From Pseudoblastomonas marina (GTDB lineage Bacteria > Pseudomonadota > Alphaproteobacteria > Sphingomonadales > Sphingomonadaceae): a stretch of DNA of 64,000 nt. The notes beneath the pieces were generated by a model. That model had not been told where the DNA came from. It ran no database searches and saw only the letters and a program-made list of their open reading frames with translations. Shown here one piece after another: positions 17,222-25,688 of this stretch; position 1 is the first letter of the stretch, and each line of letters starts with the position of its first letter. The DNA lies in NCBI RefSeq assembly GCF_014641655.1, contig NZ_BMID01000001.1, forward strand, positions 1 to 64,000, read 5' to 3'. Made by a program: the position numbers and the translations under genes.

Positions 17222-18250
17222 TCAGGCGGCGAGCTGGTCGTCGCGATTGATCCCGTGGCGACGCATCTTCTCGACGAAGGTGGTGCGCTGGACGTCAACC
17301 ATCCGCGCCGCCTTGGCGATCACGCCGCCGCATTCGACGAGCGCGTCGACGATCAGGCGGCGTTCTTCTTCCTGCATGTGGCGCTGGAGCGAAAACCCGT
17401 TTTCGAAGATCGGTGCGGATGCGACCGGCTGGGCCGACTCCACCGTGCCGCCCTCGGCCGTAGTCACAGCATTCGGAGCGACATTGGCGGTCTGGCTGGC
17501 GATGTCGAGCAGCAGGTCGACTTCCTTGGCAACGATCTGCTGGCCCGAGAAGAAGATCGTGGCGCGCTCGACGAGGTTGCGCAGCTCGCGCACATTGCCC
17601 GGCCAGCCATAGGCGGCGAGCCGATCGAGCGCGTCCGCGGAGAAGCTCGGTGCTTCGACCTTGTCGTTCTGCTTGAGGAAATGCTCGATCAGCAGCGCGA
17701 CGTCCTCGCGCCGTTCGCCGAGCGAGGGCATGCGGATCGGGAGGACGCACAGACGATAGAACAGGTCTTCGCGGAAGCGACCGGCCCCGATCTCGAGCTT
17801 GAGGTCGCGATTGGTCGCGGCGACGATGCGGACGTCGACCTTGATGTCCTCGCGCCCGCCGACGCGGCGGATGGTGCCTTCTTCGAGCACGCGCAGCAGC
17901 TTGACCTGGAGCGAGAGCGGCATCTCGCCGACTTCGTCGAGGAACAGCGTGCCGCCATCGGCCTGTTCGAAGATCCCGAGATGACGCGAGGTCGCACCGG
18001 TGAAGCTGCCGCCTTCATGTCCGAACAGTTCGGATTCGATGAGTTCTGAGGGAATCGCGCCGCTGTTTATCGCGAGGAAGGGTCCGTCGGCACGATCGGA
18101 TTCCTGGTGGATCGAACGGGCGACCACTTCCTTGCCGGAGCCAGAAGGTCCGGTGACCAGCACGGTTGTGGTCGCCTTGACGGCAAAGCGGATCATGGTG
18201 CGGACCGATGCAATCGCTTCGCTGCGACCGACCAACATTTCGGAAATCAT
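17222..18250 (-). CDS. Second receiver-less sigma-54 activator, GSFTGA variant
   Basis: This 342-residue enhancer-binding protein consists of an AAA+ domain from residue 5 on and a Fis-type DNA-binding helix-turn-helix at about 303-336; there is no receiver or other sensor domain. Walker A is GPSGSGKE (34-41) and Walker B LFLDEV. The sigma-54 contact loop reads GSFTGA (81-86) instead of GAFTGA, keeping the Phe and Thr that touch sigma-54. It faces the flagellar operon tail to tail, so a flagellar role (FleQ/FlrA/FlbD-like) is likely but inferred. The 200-base gap upstream (18251-18451) shows no convincing promoter. Confidence 0.85.
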   Translation of the reverse strand: MISEMLVGRSEAIASVRTMIRFAVKATTTVLVTGPSGSGKEVVARSIHQESDRADGPFLAINSGAIPSELIESELFGHEGGSFTGATSRHLGIFEQADGGTLFLDEVGEMPLSLQVKLLRVLEEGTIRRVGGREDIKVDVRIVAATNRDLKLEIGAGRFREDLFYRLCVLPIRMPSLGERREDVALLIEHFLKQNDKVEAPSFSADALDRLAAYGWPGNVRELRNLVERATIFFSGQQIVAKEVDLLLDIASQTANVAPNAVTTAEGGTVESAQPVASAPIFENGFSLQRHMQEEERRLIVDALVECGGVIAKAARMVDVQRTTFVEKMRRHGINRDDQLAA

Positions 18251-18451
18251 TTTTGTTTTTGCCCCTCGTTACGAGACGTTGGTAACGCACGATTTCCTTT
18301 CCGTGGTTATCTCCTACATAAGTGCAAATACGTAATTAGGCAGAATCCGCTTAAGGCCCGATTTTCGGGGAAACGCTGCATATATAGCGAATTTCCGGTA
18401 AACATCGGGGTACGCAGCCGCCGATAGCGGGATGCGGTCGACATAAAATAA

Positions 18452-18853
18452 TTAACCATAAGGTCTGAACGGAGCCGCCGTTTCGGGCCGGATCCGCAGC
18501 GGCCTGCCGGTGGCCTTGTCGATCATCGCCCAGGTGGTGTTGGCGCTGACCACGACCTTGCCATCGGCGTTGCGGAAATCGACCCGGCGATCGAACCGCG
18601 CGCCTCGTGGCGGGGAGGGAATGAAGGTTTCGGCGGCCACGGTTTCGCCCTCCGCGACATTGCCGCGGTAATCGATCTCGTGCCGGGTCACCATCCAGAC
18701 GTATGATTCGCGATCCTCGGGCCGCGCCACCGCATTCCAGTGGGCCGTGGCGATGTCCTGGATCCAGCGCACCCAGACCGCATTGTTGACGTGGCCGAGC
18801 TCGTCGATGTGTTCGCGACCGGCGGTGAAGTGGAGCGTGTGGCGGTTGCCCAT
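18452..18853 (-). CDS. Acyl-CoA thioesterase, 4-hydroxybenzoyl-CoA thioesterase family
   Basis: The 133-residue product has the hotdog-fold pattern of the 4HBT/YbgC group: MGNRHTLHF start, then the active-site region DELGHVNNAVWVRWIQD, followed by VTRHEIDYRGNVAEGE. Such enzymes hydrolyse acyl-CoA thioesters; the substrate cannot be read from the sequence. The ATG at 18853 is used because homology begins there; its first bases lie just beyond the stop of the upstream DUF2939 gene, so the two are probably co-transcribed. Confidence 0.82.
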   Translation of the reverse strand: MGNRHTLHFTAGREHIDELGHVNNAVWVRWIQDIATAHWNAVARPEDRESYVWMVTRHEIDYRGNVAEGETVAAETFIPSPPRGARFDRRVDFRNADGKVVVSANTTWAMIDKATGRPLRIRPETAAPFRPYG

Positions 18854-18861
18854 CGCGCCGG

Positions 18862-19458
18862 TCAGCCCCCGGGGATGAGCTCGGCGGCGGGCATCTCGAT
18901 CCCGACCAGGTCCCAACCCAGCCCGTCGCGTGCGAACAGCAGCGTCGGGCCCGTGTCGCCGACAGCGTTTTGCGTGGTCACGCGGAAGCTGTTGAGGCCC
19001 TCGCGCTCGATCTCCCATTCGATTTCGCGCTGCGTGGCCTGAGCAGGGTCTTCGGCCTTCCGTGGCGGAGCGGTGCCGGTTTCCTGTGCCGGGAGCCGCT
19101 CTTGCACCGCCTCGGCCTGCGCCTGGCGCCGCTGACCTTCGGTCACCGTGGTCGCGACCCATTCGGGGGTTACGAGCGTATCGACGATCCCGTCGACCAG
19201 TCCGAGGCCGAGCGCGGCACCCGCCGCCCCTAGCGGATTGTCGTCACCTTCGCTTTCCATCGCGGCGGTCAACGCGCCGCGCAGCTGCTCCTTCACCGAG
19301 CTGCGCAGGGCGGGGAAGTCGACCCGCTGCTCGAGCTCGGCCTGGTCGCCCGATTGGGCCGCATCGCGCAGCCCGTCGAGCGCCATCAGCGGCGAGGCGT
19401 ACCACCAGCCGCCCACCAGCACGGCAAGGGCGATGACGAGGGCGACGAGTTTCTTCAT
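18862..19458 (-). CDS. DUF2939 domain protein, membrane-anchored
   Basis: The 198-residue protein starts with a hydrophobic anchor or signal (MKKLVALVIALAVLVGGWWY) and then matches the DUF2939 pattern (SPLMALDGLRDAAQSGD, then a helix-rich part and a C-terminal LGWDLVGIEMP block). Function is unknown. An ATG six codons earlier would overlap the upstream peptidase gene; the inner start with GGAG ten bases upstream is preferred. It lies between the S9 peptidase and the thioesterase, both on the same strand with gaps under ten bases, suggesting one transcript. Confidence 0.75.
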   Translation of the reverse strand: MKKLVALVIALAVLVGGWWYASPLMALDGLRDAAQSGDQAELEQRVDFPALRSSVKEQLRGALTAAMESEGDDNPLGAAGAALGLGLVDGIVDTLVTPEWVATTVTEGQRRQAQAEAVQERLPAQETGTAPPRKAEDPAQATQREIEWEIEREGLNSFRVTTQNAVGDTGPTLLFARDGLGWDLVGIEMPAAELIPGG

Positions 19459-19465
19459 GGTGCGA

Positions 19466-21637
19466 TTACTCCGCAACTGCTTCGGTCATGCCCATCTGCC
19501 ACAGGATGAAGGCAAATTCTTCCGCCACCTCGTAGATCGACTGAAACCGTCCGGATTTGCCCCCGTGGCCGGCGCCCATATTGGTCTTGAGCAGCAACGT
19601 GTTTTCGTCGGTCTTAACGTCGCGCAACTTGGCGACCCACTTGGCGGGCTCCCAATAGGTCACGCGCGGATCGTTGAGCCCCGCGGTGACGAGCATCGGC
19701 GGATAGTCCTGCGCCACGACCTGGTCGTAAGGGCTGTAGGAGAGGATGTAGGCAAAGGCCTGCTTGCTCTCGATCGGGTTGCCCCATTCGGGCCATTCAC
19801 CCGGGGTCAGCGGGAGGCTCTCGTCGAGCATCGTGCTGAGCACGTCGACGAAGGGTACGTGCGCCACCACCGCGCCCCACAAATCGGGATCGGTATTGAC
19901 GACCACGCCCATCAGCTCGCCGCCGGCCGAGCCGCCCGAGGCGGTGATCTGGCCCGGTGCGGTATAGCCCAGCTCCGCCAGCCCCTTCGCCGCGTCGACG
20001 AAATCGTTGAACGTGTTGGTGCGCTCGTTGAGCTTGCCCTGGAGGTACCAGTTGCGGCCCAGGTCGTCGCCGCCGCGGATATGCGCGATGGCATAGGCGA
20101 AGCCACGATCTACGAGGCTGAGCCGCGTGGTCGAGAAGCCCGGCGGCACGGCATAGCCGTAGGCGCCATAGGCGTAGAGGTGGAGCGGTCCGGGCCCGGC
20201 GGGGCGGTCCTTGCGCATCACGATGCTGACCGGGACCTTGGTGCCGTCGCGGGCGGTGATCTCGACCCGCTCGGTGCGGTAGAGGTCCTTGTCGTAGCCG
20301 CTCGGGATTTCCTGCTGCTTGAGCAGTTCGAGCGATCCGTCGGCGAGGTGGTAATCATAGACGCTGTCGGGCGTGACCATGCTCTCATAGGCCAGCCGCA
20401 GCTTGTCGACCGCGTATTCGGGATTGTTGGAGAGGCCCGCATCGTAGCTCGCTTCGGGGAAGGCGATCGGGCGGATGCGGGATGAGTCGGCGTAATCGCG
20501 GATCTGGACCTGGTCGAGGCCCGCGAGACGACCTTCGGTGACGTAGAAATCCCTGAACAGCGACACGTCGGTCAGGTAAAATTCGTCCGACCCTGCGATC
20601 AGCGTGGTCCACGCGCCGGGCGCTTCGAGCGAGGCGGTGGCGAGGCGGAAGTTCACGTGCTCGTCATTGGTATGGATGAACAGCTTTCCGTCGCGCACGT
20701 CGACGTCGTATTCGACGCCTTTGCTGCGCGGCTTGACGAGGATCTGCTCGCCGGTCGGATCGTCGGCCCGCACGAGGCGCACCTCGCTGGTCTCGTTGTC
20801 GCCGGTGGCGATCACCAGCCAGTCGTCCTGCGCCGAAAGTCCCGCGCCGACGCGGAAGCCGTCGTCTTCTTCCTTGTAGAGCTCGATATCCTGCTCGGCG
20901 CTCTGGCCGAGCCAGTGGAGCCGGGCATTGTCGGTCCGCCAGTTGGCGTTGGCGCGGCCATAGACGAGGCCCTTGTCGCCCGCGACCCAGACGAGGCTCG
21001 AAAGCGTCTCGAGAATCGTGTCGGGCAGCAATTCGCCGGTCTGGAGGTCCTTGATCCGCGCGGTGAAGCGCTCCGACCCGTTGTCGTCGAACGAATAGGC
21101 GAGGTAGCGCCCGTTCTGGCTGACGCTGAAGGCTCCAAGACGGAAATATTCCTTGCCCTCGGCGAGCTCGTTCTCGTCGAGGATCAGCTGCGCCTCGCCG
21201 CCACTCACCGGCTTGCGATACCATTTGCGGTATTCGGCACCCTGCTCGAACTCGGTCCAGTAGAGGAAATCGCCGTCCTTCTGCGGAACCGAGGAGTCGT
21301 CCTCCTTGATGCGGCCCTTCATTTCCTCGAACAACTCGTCGACGAGCGCCTGGTGCGGCTCCATGTTCGCCTCGAACCACGCGTTCTCGGCCTTGAGGTA
21401 TTCGATCACATCCTCGTCGTCGATCGTCGGGTAGGATTGGTCCTTCAGCCAGTGATAGGGATCGGCGATGGTGATCCCGTGGCGCGAATATTCGTAGTCG
21501 CGCTTGTCCGCGATCGGCGGCGCGCTGGGGGTCTCGGTCAAAGTCTCGTCCTCGGATTCGGGGGTATCGGATTGGGCCAGCAGCGGCGCGGGGGCCAGCA
21601 TGGCGAGCGCGGCGGCGAAGGCGGCAAGTCGGTTCAT
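19466..21637 (-). CDS. ptrB: S9 family oligopeptidase (oligopeptidase B-like), exported
   Basis: A 723-residue serine peptidase with an N-terminal signal peptide (MNRLAAFAAALAMLAPAPLLAQ), so probably periplasmic. A beta-propeller domain spans about 80-430, beginning with the family hallmark HGITIADPYHWLKD. The alpha/beta hydrolase domain carries the nucleophile in ASGGSAGGELMG, the Asp region after MLVTAGLNDPRV and the His in GAGHGGKSGRF. The family cleaves short peptides, often after basic residues. The ATG at 21637 is preferred to the upstream ATG at 21652 because it begins the signal peptide. Confidence 0.93.
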   Translation of the reverse strand: MNRLAAFAAALAMLAPAPLLAQSDTPESEDETLTETPSAPPIADKRDYEYSRHGITIADPYHWLKDQSYPTIDDEDVIEYLKAENAWFEANMEPHQALVDELFEEMKGRIKEDDSSVPQKDGDFLYWTEFEQGAEYRKWYRKPVSGGEAQLILDENELAEGKEYFRLGAFSVSQNGRYLAYSFDDNGSERFTARIKDLQTGELLPDTILETLSSLVWVAGDKGLVYGRANANWRTDNARLHWLGQSAEQDIELYKEEDDGFRVGAGLSAQDDWLVIATGDNETSEVRLVRADDPTGEQILVKPRSKGVEYDVDVRDGKLFIHTNDEHVNFRLATASLEAPGAWTTLIAGSDEFYLTDVSLFRDFYVTEGRLAGLDQVQIRDYADSSRIRPIAFPEASYDAGLSNNPEYAVDKLRLAYESMVTPDSVYDYHLADGSLELLKQQEIPSGYDKDLYRTERVEITARDGTKVPVSIVMRKDRPAGPGPLHLYAYGAYGYAVPPGFSTTRLSLVDRGFAYAIAHIRGGDDLGRNWYLQGKLNERTNTFNDFVDAAKGLAELGYTAPGQITASGGSAGGELMGVVVNTDPDLWGAVVAHVPFVDVLSTMLDESLPLTPGEWPEWGNPIESKQAFAYILSYSPYDQVVAQDYPPMLVTAGLNDPRVTYWEPAKWVAKLRDVKTDENTLLLKTNMGAGHGGKSGRFQSIYEVAEEFAFILWQMGMTEAVAE

Positions 21638-21794
21638 CGGCGGGTCCCTCATGCGGCATGAGCTCTGCTTGCGCGCCGCTTGTGCGGGGCATTGCTAATC
21701 GGGGGAGGGATACGCGTCCAGCGACTTCGGTGGCGAGCGCCGGTCCGATGCCCTATATTGCGCGCGAACGAATTCACGAAAGCGAGTCCCTCCC

Positions 21795-23600
21795 ATGCTG
21801 ATGCAAACCCACGAAGCCCGTCTCTCCGCCCTGCGCGAGGAATTGAAGCGAAGAGGGCTGGACGGGTTCGTGGTGCCGATCTCGGACGAACACATGTCCG
21901 AATATGTCGGCGACTACGCCCAGCGCCTGACCTGGCTGACGGGGTTCGGAGGGAGCGCGGGCAGCGCGGTGGTGCTGCAGGACCGCGCCGCGATGTTCAC
22001 CGATGGACGCTACACCGTGCAGGTGCGCGAGCAGGTCGACGGAAACCTGTTCGATTATGAGGACGTGCCCGAGACCTCGCCCGCCAAATGGATCGCCGAG
22101 AACGCCGGGGAGGGCGCGAAGATCGGCTACGACGCCTGGCTGCACGGGGTGGAATGGGCCGAGCAGGCGGAAAAGCTGTTCGCCAAGAAGGGGATCGAAC
22201 TGGTCGCGGTCGACGGCAACCCGATCGACGCGGTGTGGGCCGATCGCCCGCAGCCCTCGCTCGCGCCCGCCGTGCCGCATGACGACAAGTTCGCCGGTCG
22301 TTCGAGCGCCGACAAGCGCTCCGAAGTCGCCGACTGGCTCAAGTCCGAAGGCTACGACGCCACCGTCGTCACCGCGCTCGATTCGGTCGCCTGGCTGCTC
22401 AACATGCGCGGCAAGGACATTACCAACACGCCGGTCGCGCTGTCCTATGTGGTCGCGCATGCCGACGGCACGGCCGAGCTGTTCATTGCGCCCGACAAGG
22501 TGACGCCCGAACTGACCAAGCACCTCGGCAACGCGGTGCATATCCGCGATCGCGACCAGTTCGAGCCCGCGCTCGCCGATCTCGAGGGCAAGACCGTGGC
22601 GGTCGATCCCAACCATGCCGTGGCGGGTATCTTCCACGCGCTCGAGGCGGGCGGCGCCAAGGTCGTCCGCGACGACGATCCGGCGGTGCTGCCCAAGGCG
22701 ATCAAGACCCCTGCCGAACAGCAGGGCCACCGCGACGCGCAGGCGCGCGACGGTGCCGCACTGGTCAAATATCTCCGCTGGATCGAGGAAAACGCGCCCT
22801 CGGGCGAGGTCGACGAACTCACCGCGGTGGCCAAGCTGCGCGAATTCCGCGGGCTCAGTCCCGAGATGAAGGATTCGAGCTTCGACACGATCAGCGCCGC
22901 CGCCGGCCATGCCGCGCTGCCGCACTACAAGGTCGACGAGGACAGCAATATCCCGATCCCGCCTTCGAGCATCTATCTGTGCGATTCGGGCGGCCAGTAT
23001 CTCGACGGGACGACCGACATCACCCGCACCGTCTGGGTCGGCCCAGGCGAACCCACGGCGGAAATGAAGGATCGCAACACGCGCGTCCTCAAGGGTCATA
23101 TCGAGCTCGACCTTGCGATCTTCCCCGACAAGACCAGCGGCGGCGCGCTCGATGCGCTGGCACGCATGCACCTGTGGCAGGCGGGGGTCGATTACGGCCA
23201 CGGCACCGGCCATGGCGTCGGCAGCTATCTCTCGGTGCACGAAGGCCCGCAGCGCATCTCCAAGCCCGGCGGGGCCTTCCCCGGCACCGAGACTCCCTTG
23301 CGCGAAGGCATGATCCTTTCCAACGAGCCGGGCTATTACAAGCCGGGCGAATACGGCATCCGGATCGAGAACCTCGTGCTGGTGGTCGACGCGCAGGTCG
23401 AGGGCAGCGAGGGCAAGTACCTGACCTTCGAGACCCTTACCCACGTCCCGCTCGACCGCACGCTGGTCGACAAATCGCTGCTGAGCGAGCGCGAGATCGG
23501 CTGGTGGAACGACTATCACGCCAAGGTCCGCGAAATTCTCGCGCCGCAACTCGAGGGCGAGGATCTCGCCTGGCTCGAAAGGCAGTGCCAGCCCTTGTAG
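21795..23600 (+). CDS. Xaa-Pro aminopeptidase (M24B, large three-domain type)
   Basis: A 601-residue metallopeptidase removing N-terminal residues that precede proline. Two creatinase-like domains (about 1-300) precede the pita-bread catalytic domain. Metal ligands can be followed in order: the Asp of YLCDSGGQYLDGTTDITRT, the His of YGHGTGHGVG, then the Glu of SNEPGYYKPGEYGIRIEN. The layout is that of the XPNPEP1-like type, longer than E. coli PepP. There is no signal peptide, so it acts in the cytoplasm. It is divergent from the S9 peptidase gene; the 157-base gap shows nothing else recognisable. Confidence 0.93.
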   Translation: MLMQTHEARLSALREELKRRGLDGFVVPISDEHMSEYVGDYAQRLTWLTGFGGSAGSAVVLQDRAAMFTDGRYTVQVREQVDGNLFDYEDVPETSPAKWIAENAGEGAKIGYDAWLHGVEWAEQAEKLFAKKGIELVAVDGNPIDAVWADRPQPSLAPAVPHDDKFAGRSSADKRSEVADWLKSEGYDATVVTALDSVAWLLNMRGKDITNTPVALSYVVAHADGTAELFIAPDKVTPELTKHLGNAVHIRDRDQFEPALADLEGKTVAVDPNHAVAGIFHALEAGGAKVVRDDDPAVLPKAIKTPAEQQGHRDAQARDGAALVKYLRWIEENAPSGEVDELTAVAKLREFRGLSPEMKDSSFDTISAAAGHAALPHYKVDEDSNIPIPPSSIYLCDSGGQYLDGTTDITRTVWVGPGEPTAEMKDRNTRVLKGHIELDLAIFPDKTSGGALDALARMHLWQAGVDYGHGTGHGVGSYLSVHEGPQRISKPGGAFPGTETPLREGMILSNEPGYYKPGEYGIRIENLVLVVDAQVEGSEGKYLTFETLTHVPLDRTLVDKSLLSEREIGWWNDYHAKVREILAPQLEGEDLAWLERQCQPL

Positions 23601-23661
23601 GACAGTCGATGTTCGCGTAATGTTCCTGTGGGTCGCGAGTCGTTTTGCGAAGGACTTGCAC

Positions 23662-24057
23662 ATGATCGGTTACGTTACGCTCGGCACCAATGACCTGGAC
23701 CGCGCCGCAAAATTCTACGACGCGATCGCCGCCGAGCTCGGCTACGGTCGGATGATGGATTTCGAGACCTTCATCGCCTGGGGCGCGTGGGACGGCGGCG
23801 CGGGCATTGCCGCGACCAAGCCGTTCGACGGCAAGGAGGCGAGCGTCGGCAACGGCACGATGGTCGCGCTCGAGGCGAAGGACCGCGAACAAGTGGCCAA
23901 GTTGCACGAAATCGCGCTCGCCAACGGTGGAAGCGACGAAGGCGAGCCGGGCCCGCGCGGCGAACCCGACGAACACGGCAACCTCTTCTACGCCGCCTAT
24001 TTCCGCGACCCGGACGGCAATAAGCTCAATGCCTTCCTGATGGAAAAGGTCGATTAA
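23662..24057 (+). CDS. VOC superfamily protein (glyoxalase/bleomycin-resistance fold)
   Basis: The 131-residue product begins MIGYVTLGTNDLDRAAKFYD, the characteristic first beta-alpha unit of vicinal-oxygen-chelate proteins, and ends with the matching second half (AAYFRDPDGNKLNAFLM). These small proteins form dimers with a metal or ligand site between repeats; specificity cannot be read here. AAGGA lies seven bases before the ATG at 23662. An upstream in-frame ATG exists but lacks conserved sequence. Confidence 0.8.
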   Translation: MIGYVTLGTNDLDRAAKFYDAIAAELGYGRMMDFETFIAWGAWDGGAGIAATKPFDGKEASVGNGTMVALEAKDREQVAKLHEIALANGGSDEGEPGPRGEPDEHGNLFYAAYFRDPDGNKLNAFLMEKVD

Positions 24058-24125
24058 GGGCGGCAGGCATCGCTCTCCGCCGGACTGGCGGCGCGATGGA
24101 CGGTTTGCCCGGCTTGCGACAATTC

Positions 24126-24154
24126 GCGACAAATCCCTGCGTCTCGGGCATAAT
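24126..24154 (+). promoter_or_regulatory. Candidate sigma-70-type promoter for the EF-hand gene
   Basis: GCGACA (24126-24131) and CATAAT (24149-24154) are separated by exactly 17 bases and match the -35 and -10 consensus at four and five of six positions. The gene start is about 110 bases downstream. Confidence 0.4.
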
Positions 24155-24266
24155 GCTGCGACACGATGCCTGTAGGAAGGGAACAGTCAGTGGGTCGGAC
24201 ATCCCTCTCTCCCCTCCCGGTCCGGCCCGCTGCCCCCTTCACGAAGACATGCAGAGGATGACCACC

Positions 24267-24920
24267 ATGAAAAAGACCATTTTCGTACTCGGAGCCGCCA
24301 CGCTGGCGCTGGCCGGCGCGGCGAACGCGCAGGGCCGGCCCGGTGCCGACGGCGTGATTACCAAGGCCGAACACGAGGCGATGGGCACCAAGATGTGGCA
24401 GCGGCTCGACGTCAACAATGACGGCGTGCTCGACCAGGCCGATCGCGAGGCGCGCCAGGCCGAACGCTTCGCCAAGGCCGACGCCAATGGCGATGGCGAG
24501 GTGACGCAGGCCGAAATGCAGGCCGCGCGCGATGCCCGCCGGGCCGAAATGCAGAAGCGTCGCGCCGAACGTCGCGAGCAACGCTTCGCCCGCCTCGACA
24601 CCGACAATAGCGGCGGTGTCTCGCAGGAAGAGATGGCGTCCGCGCGCGAGAAGGCCGGCGAGATGCGCGGCAAGCGTGGCGGCGGCAAGATGCGCCGTGG
24701 CGGTCGCGGCGGCGGGATGGCCGGCCATGTCCGGATGATGATGCGCCAGGCCGATGCCGATGGCGACAAGCGCATTACCCGCGCCGAGTTCCAGGCCGCC
24801 CACGCCAAGCATTTCGCGATGCTCGACGCCGACGGCGACGGACAGGTCACCGCGGCCGAACGCAAGGCCGCGCAAGAAAAGATGCGCGCCGCGCGTGGCG
24901 AACGGCGCCAGCGTCGCTGA
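24267..24920 (+). CDS. Exported EF-hand calcium-binding protein
   Basis: The 217-residue product has a signal peptide ending near ANAQ (residue 22) and five EF-hand-type loops starting at about residues 48, 72, 111, 163 and 187 (for example DVNNDGVLDQAD, DANGDGEVTQAE and DADGDGQVTAAE). The loop at 163 (DADGDKRITRAE) and that at 111 are imperfect. A Gly/Arg-rich linker lies at about 134-152. It probably binds Ca2+ in the periplasm. The start at 24267 is the third of three close ATGs; AGAGG is about nine bases upstream. A two-component system follows after 36 bases and may be co-transcribed. Confidence 0.85.
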   Translation: MKKTIFVLGAATLALAGAANAQGRPGADGVITKAEHEAMGTKMWQRLDVNNDGVLDQADREARQAERFAKADANGDGEVTQAEMQAARDARRAEMQKRRAERREQRFARLDTDNSGGVSQEEMASAREKAGEMRGKRGGGKMRRGGRGGGMAGHVRMMMRQADADGDKRITRAEFQAAHAKHFAMLDADGDGQVTAAERKAAQEKMRAARGERRQRR

Positions 24921-24956
24921 CCTCGATCCGATGGTGAAGACCGGCGCGGAACCGCA

Positions 24957-25688
24957 ATGACCGACCTATCCGCGCCTGCCATCCTGCTGGTCGACGACGA
25001 GCCGACCCTGCGCGAACCCCTGGCCGAGTATCTGACCGGCCAGGGGTTCGTCGTGACCGAGGCGGAGAGCGCTGCACAGGCCCGCGCGCGGCTGGACGAG
25101 CAGGGGTTCGCACTCGCACTGGTCGATATCATGATGCCGGGGGAGGACGGACTGTCGCTTTGCCGGCACCTGATCGAGGCGCGCGACCTGCCCACGATCC
25201 TGCTGACCGCGCGCGGCGAGGCGACCGACCGGATCGTCGGGCTCGAAATCGGCGCGGACGACTACGTCACCAAGCCGTTCGAACCGCGCGAACTGGTCGC
25301 GCGGATCCGCTCGGTCCTGCGCCGCGCCACCCGCGCGCCGGGTGACGACACCGACGAAACCTGCGCCTACCATTTCGACGGCTGGACCCTCGATCCCACC
25401 CGCCAGCGGCTGATCGATCCCGAAGGCGTGCTGGTCGACATTACCGGGGCCGATTTCCGCCTCCTCAAGGCGCTGCTCGACCACCCCGGACAGGTGCTCG
25501 ACCGCGATCGCCTGCTCGATTTCGTGCAAGGTCGCGAACAGCACATGTTCGATCGCGCGGTCGACAACCAGGTTTCGCGTCTGCGCCGGAAGATGGCGCG
25601 CAACGGCGACGAGCAGCTGATCCAGACCATCCGCGGCGGTGGCTACCGGCTCGCAGCCGAGGTGCGCCGGGTCGAGTGCGAAGCGTGA
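24957..25688 (+). CDS. Two-component response regulator, OmpR/PhoB family
   Basis: A 243-residue regulator with a receiver domain (about 1-125: acidic pocket LLVDDEPT, phosphoacceptor Asp in VDIMMPGEDG, Thr in LLTARGE, Lys in YVTKPFEP) and a winged-helix DNA-binding domain (about 145-240: ADFRLLKALLDHPGQVLDRD, IRGGGYRL). The histidine kinase gene begins inside its last codons. The signal is unknown; location directly behind an exported EF-hand gene suggests that gene may be a target or part of the sensing route, which is inference. Confidence 0.94.
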   Translation: MTDLSAPAILLVDDEPTLREPLAEYLTGQGFVVTEAESAAQARARLDEQGFALALVDIMMPGEDGLSLCRHLIEARDLPTILLTARGEATDRIVGLEIGADDYVTKPFEPRELVARIRSVLRRATRAPGDDTDETCAYHFDGWTLDPTRQRLIDPEGVLVDITGADFRLLKALLDHPGQVLDRDRLLDFVQGREQHMFDRAVDNQVSRLRRKMARNGDEQLIQTIRGGGYRLAAEVRRVECEA

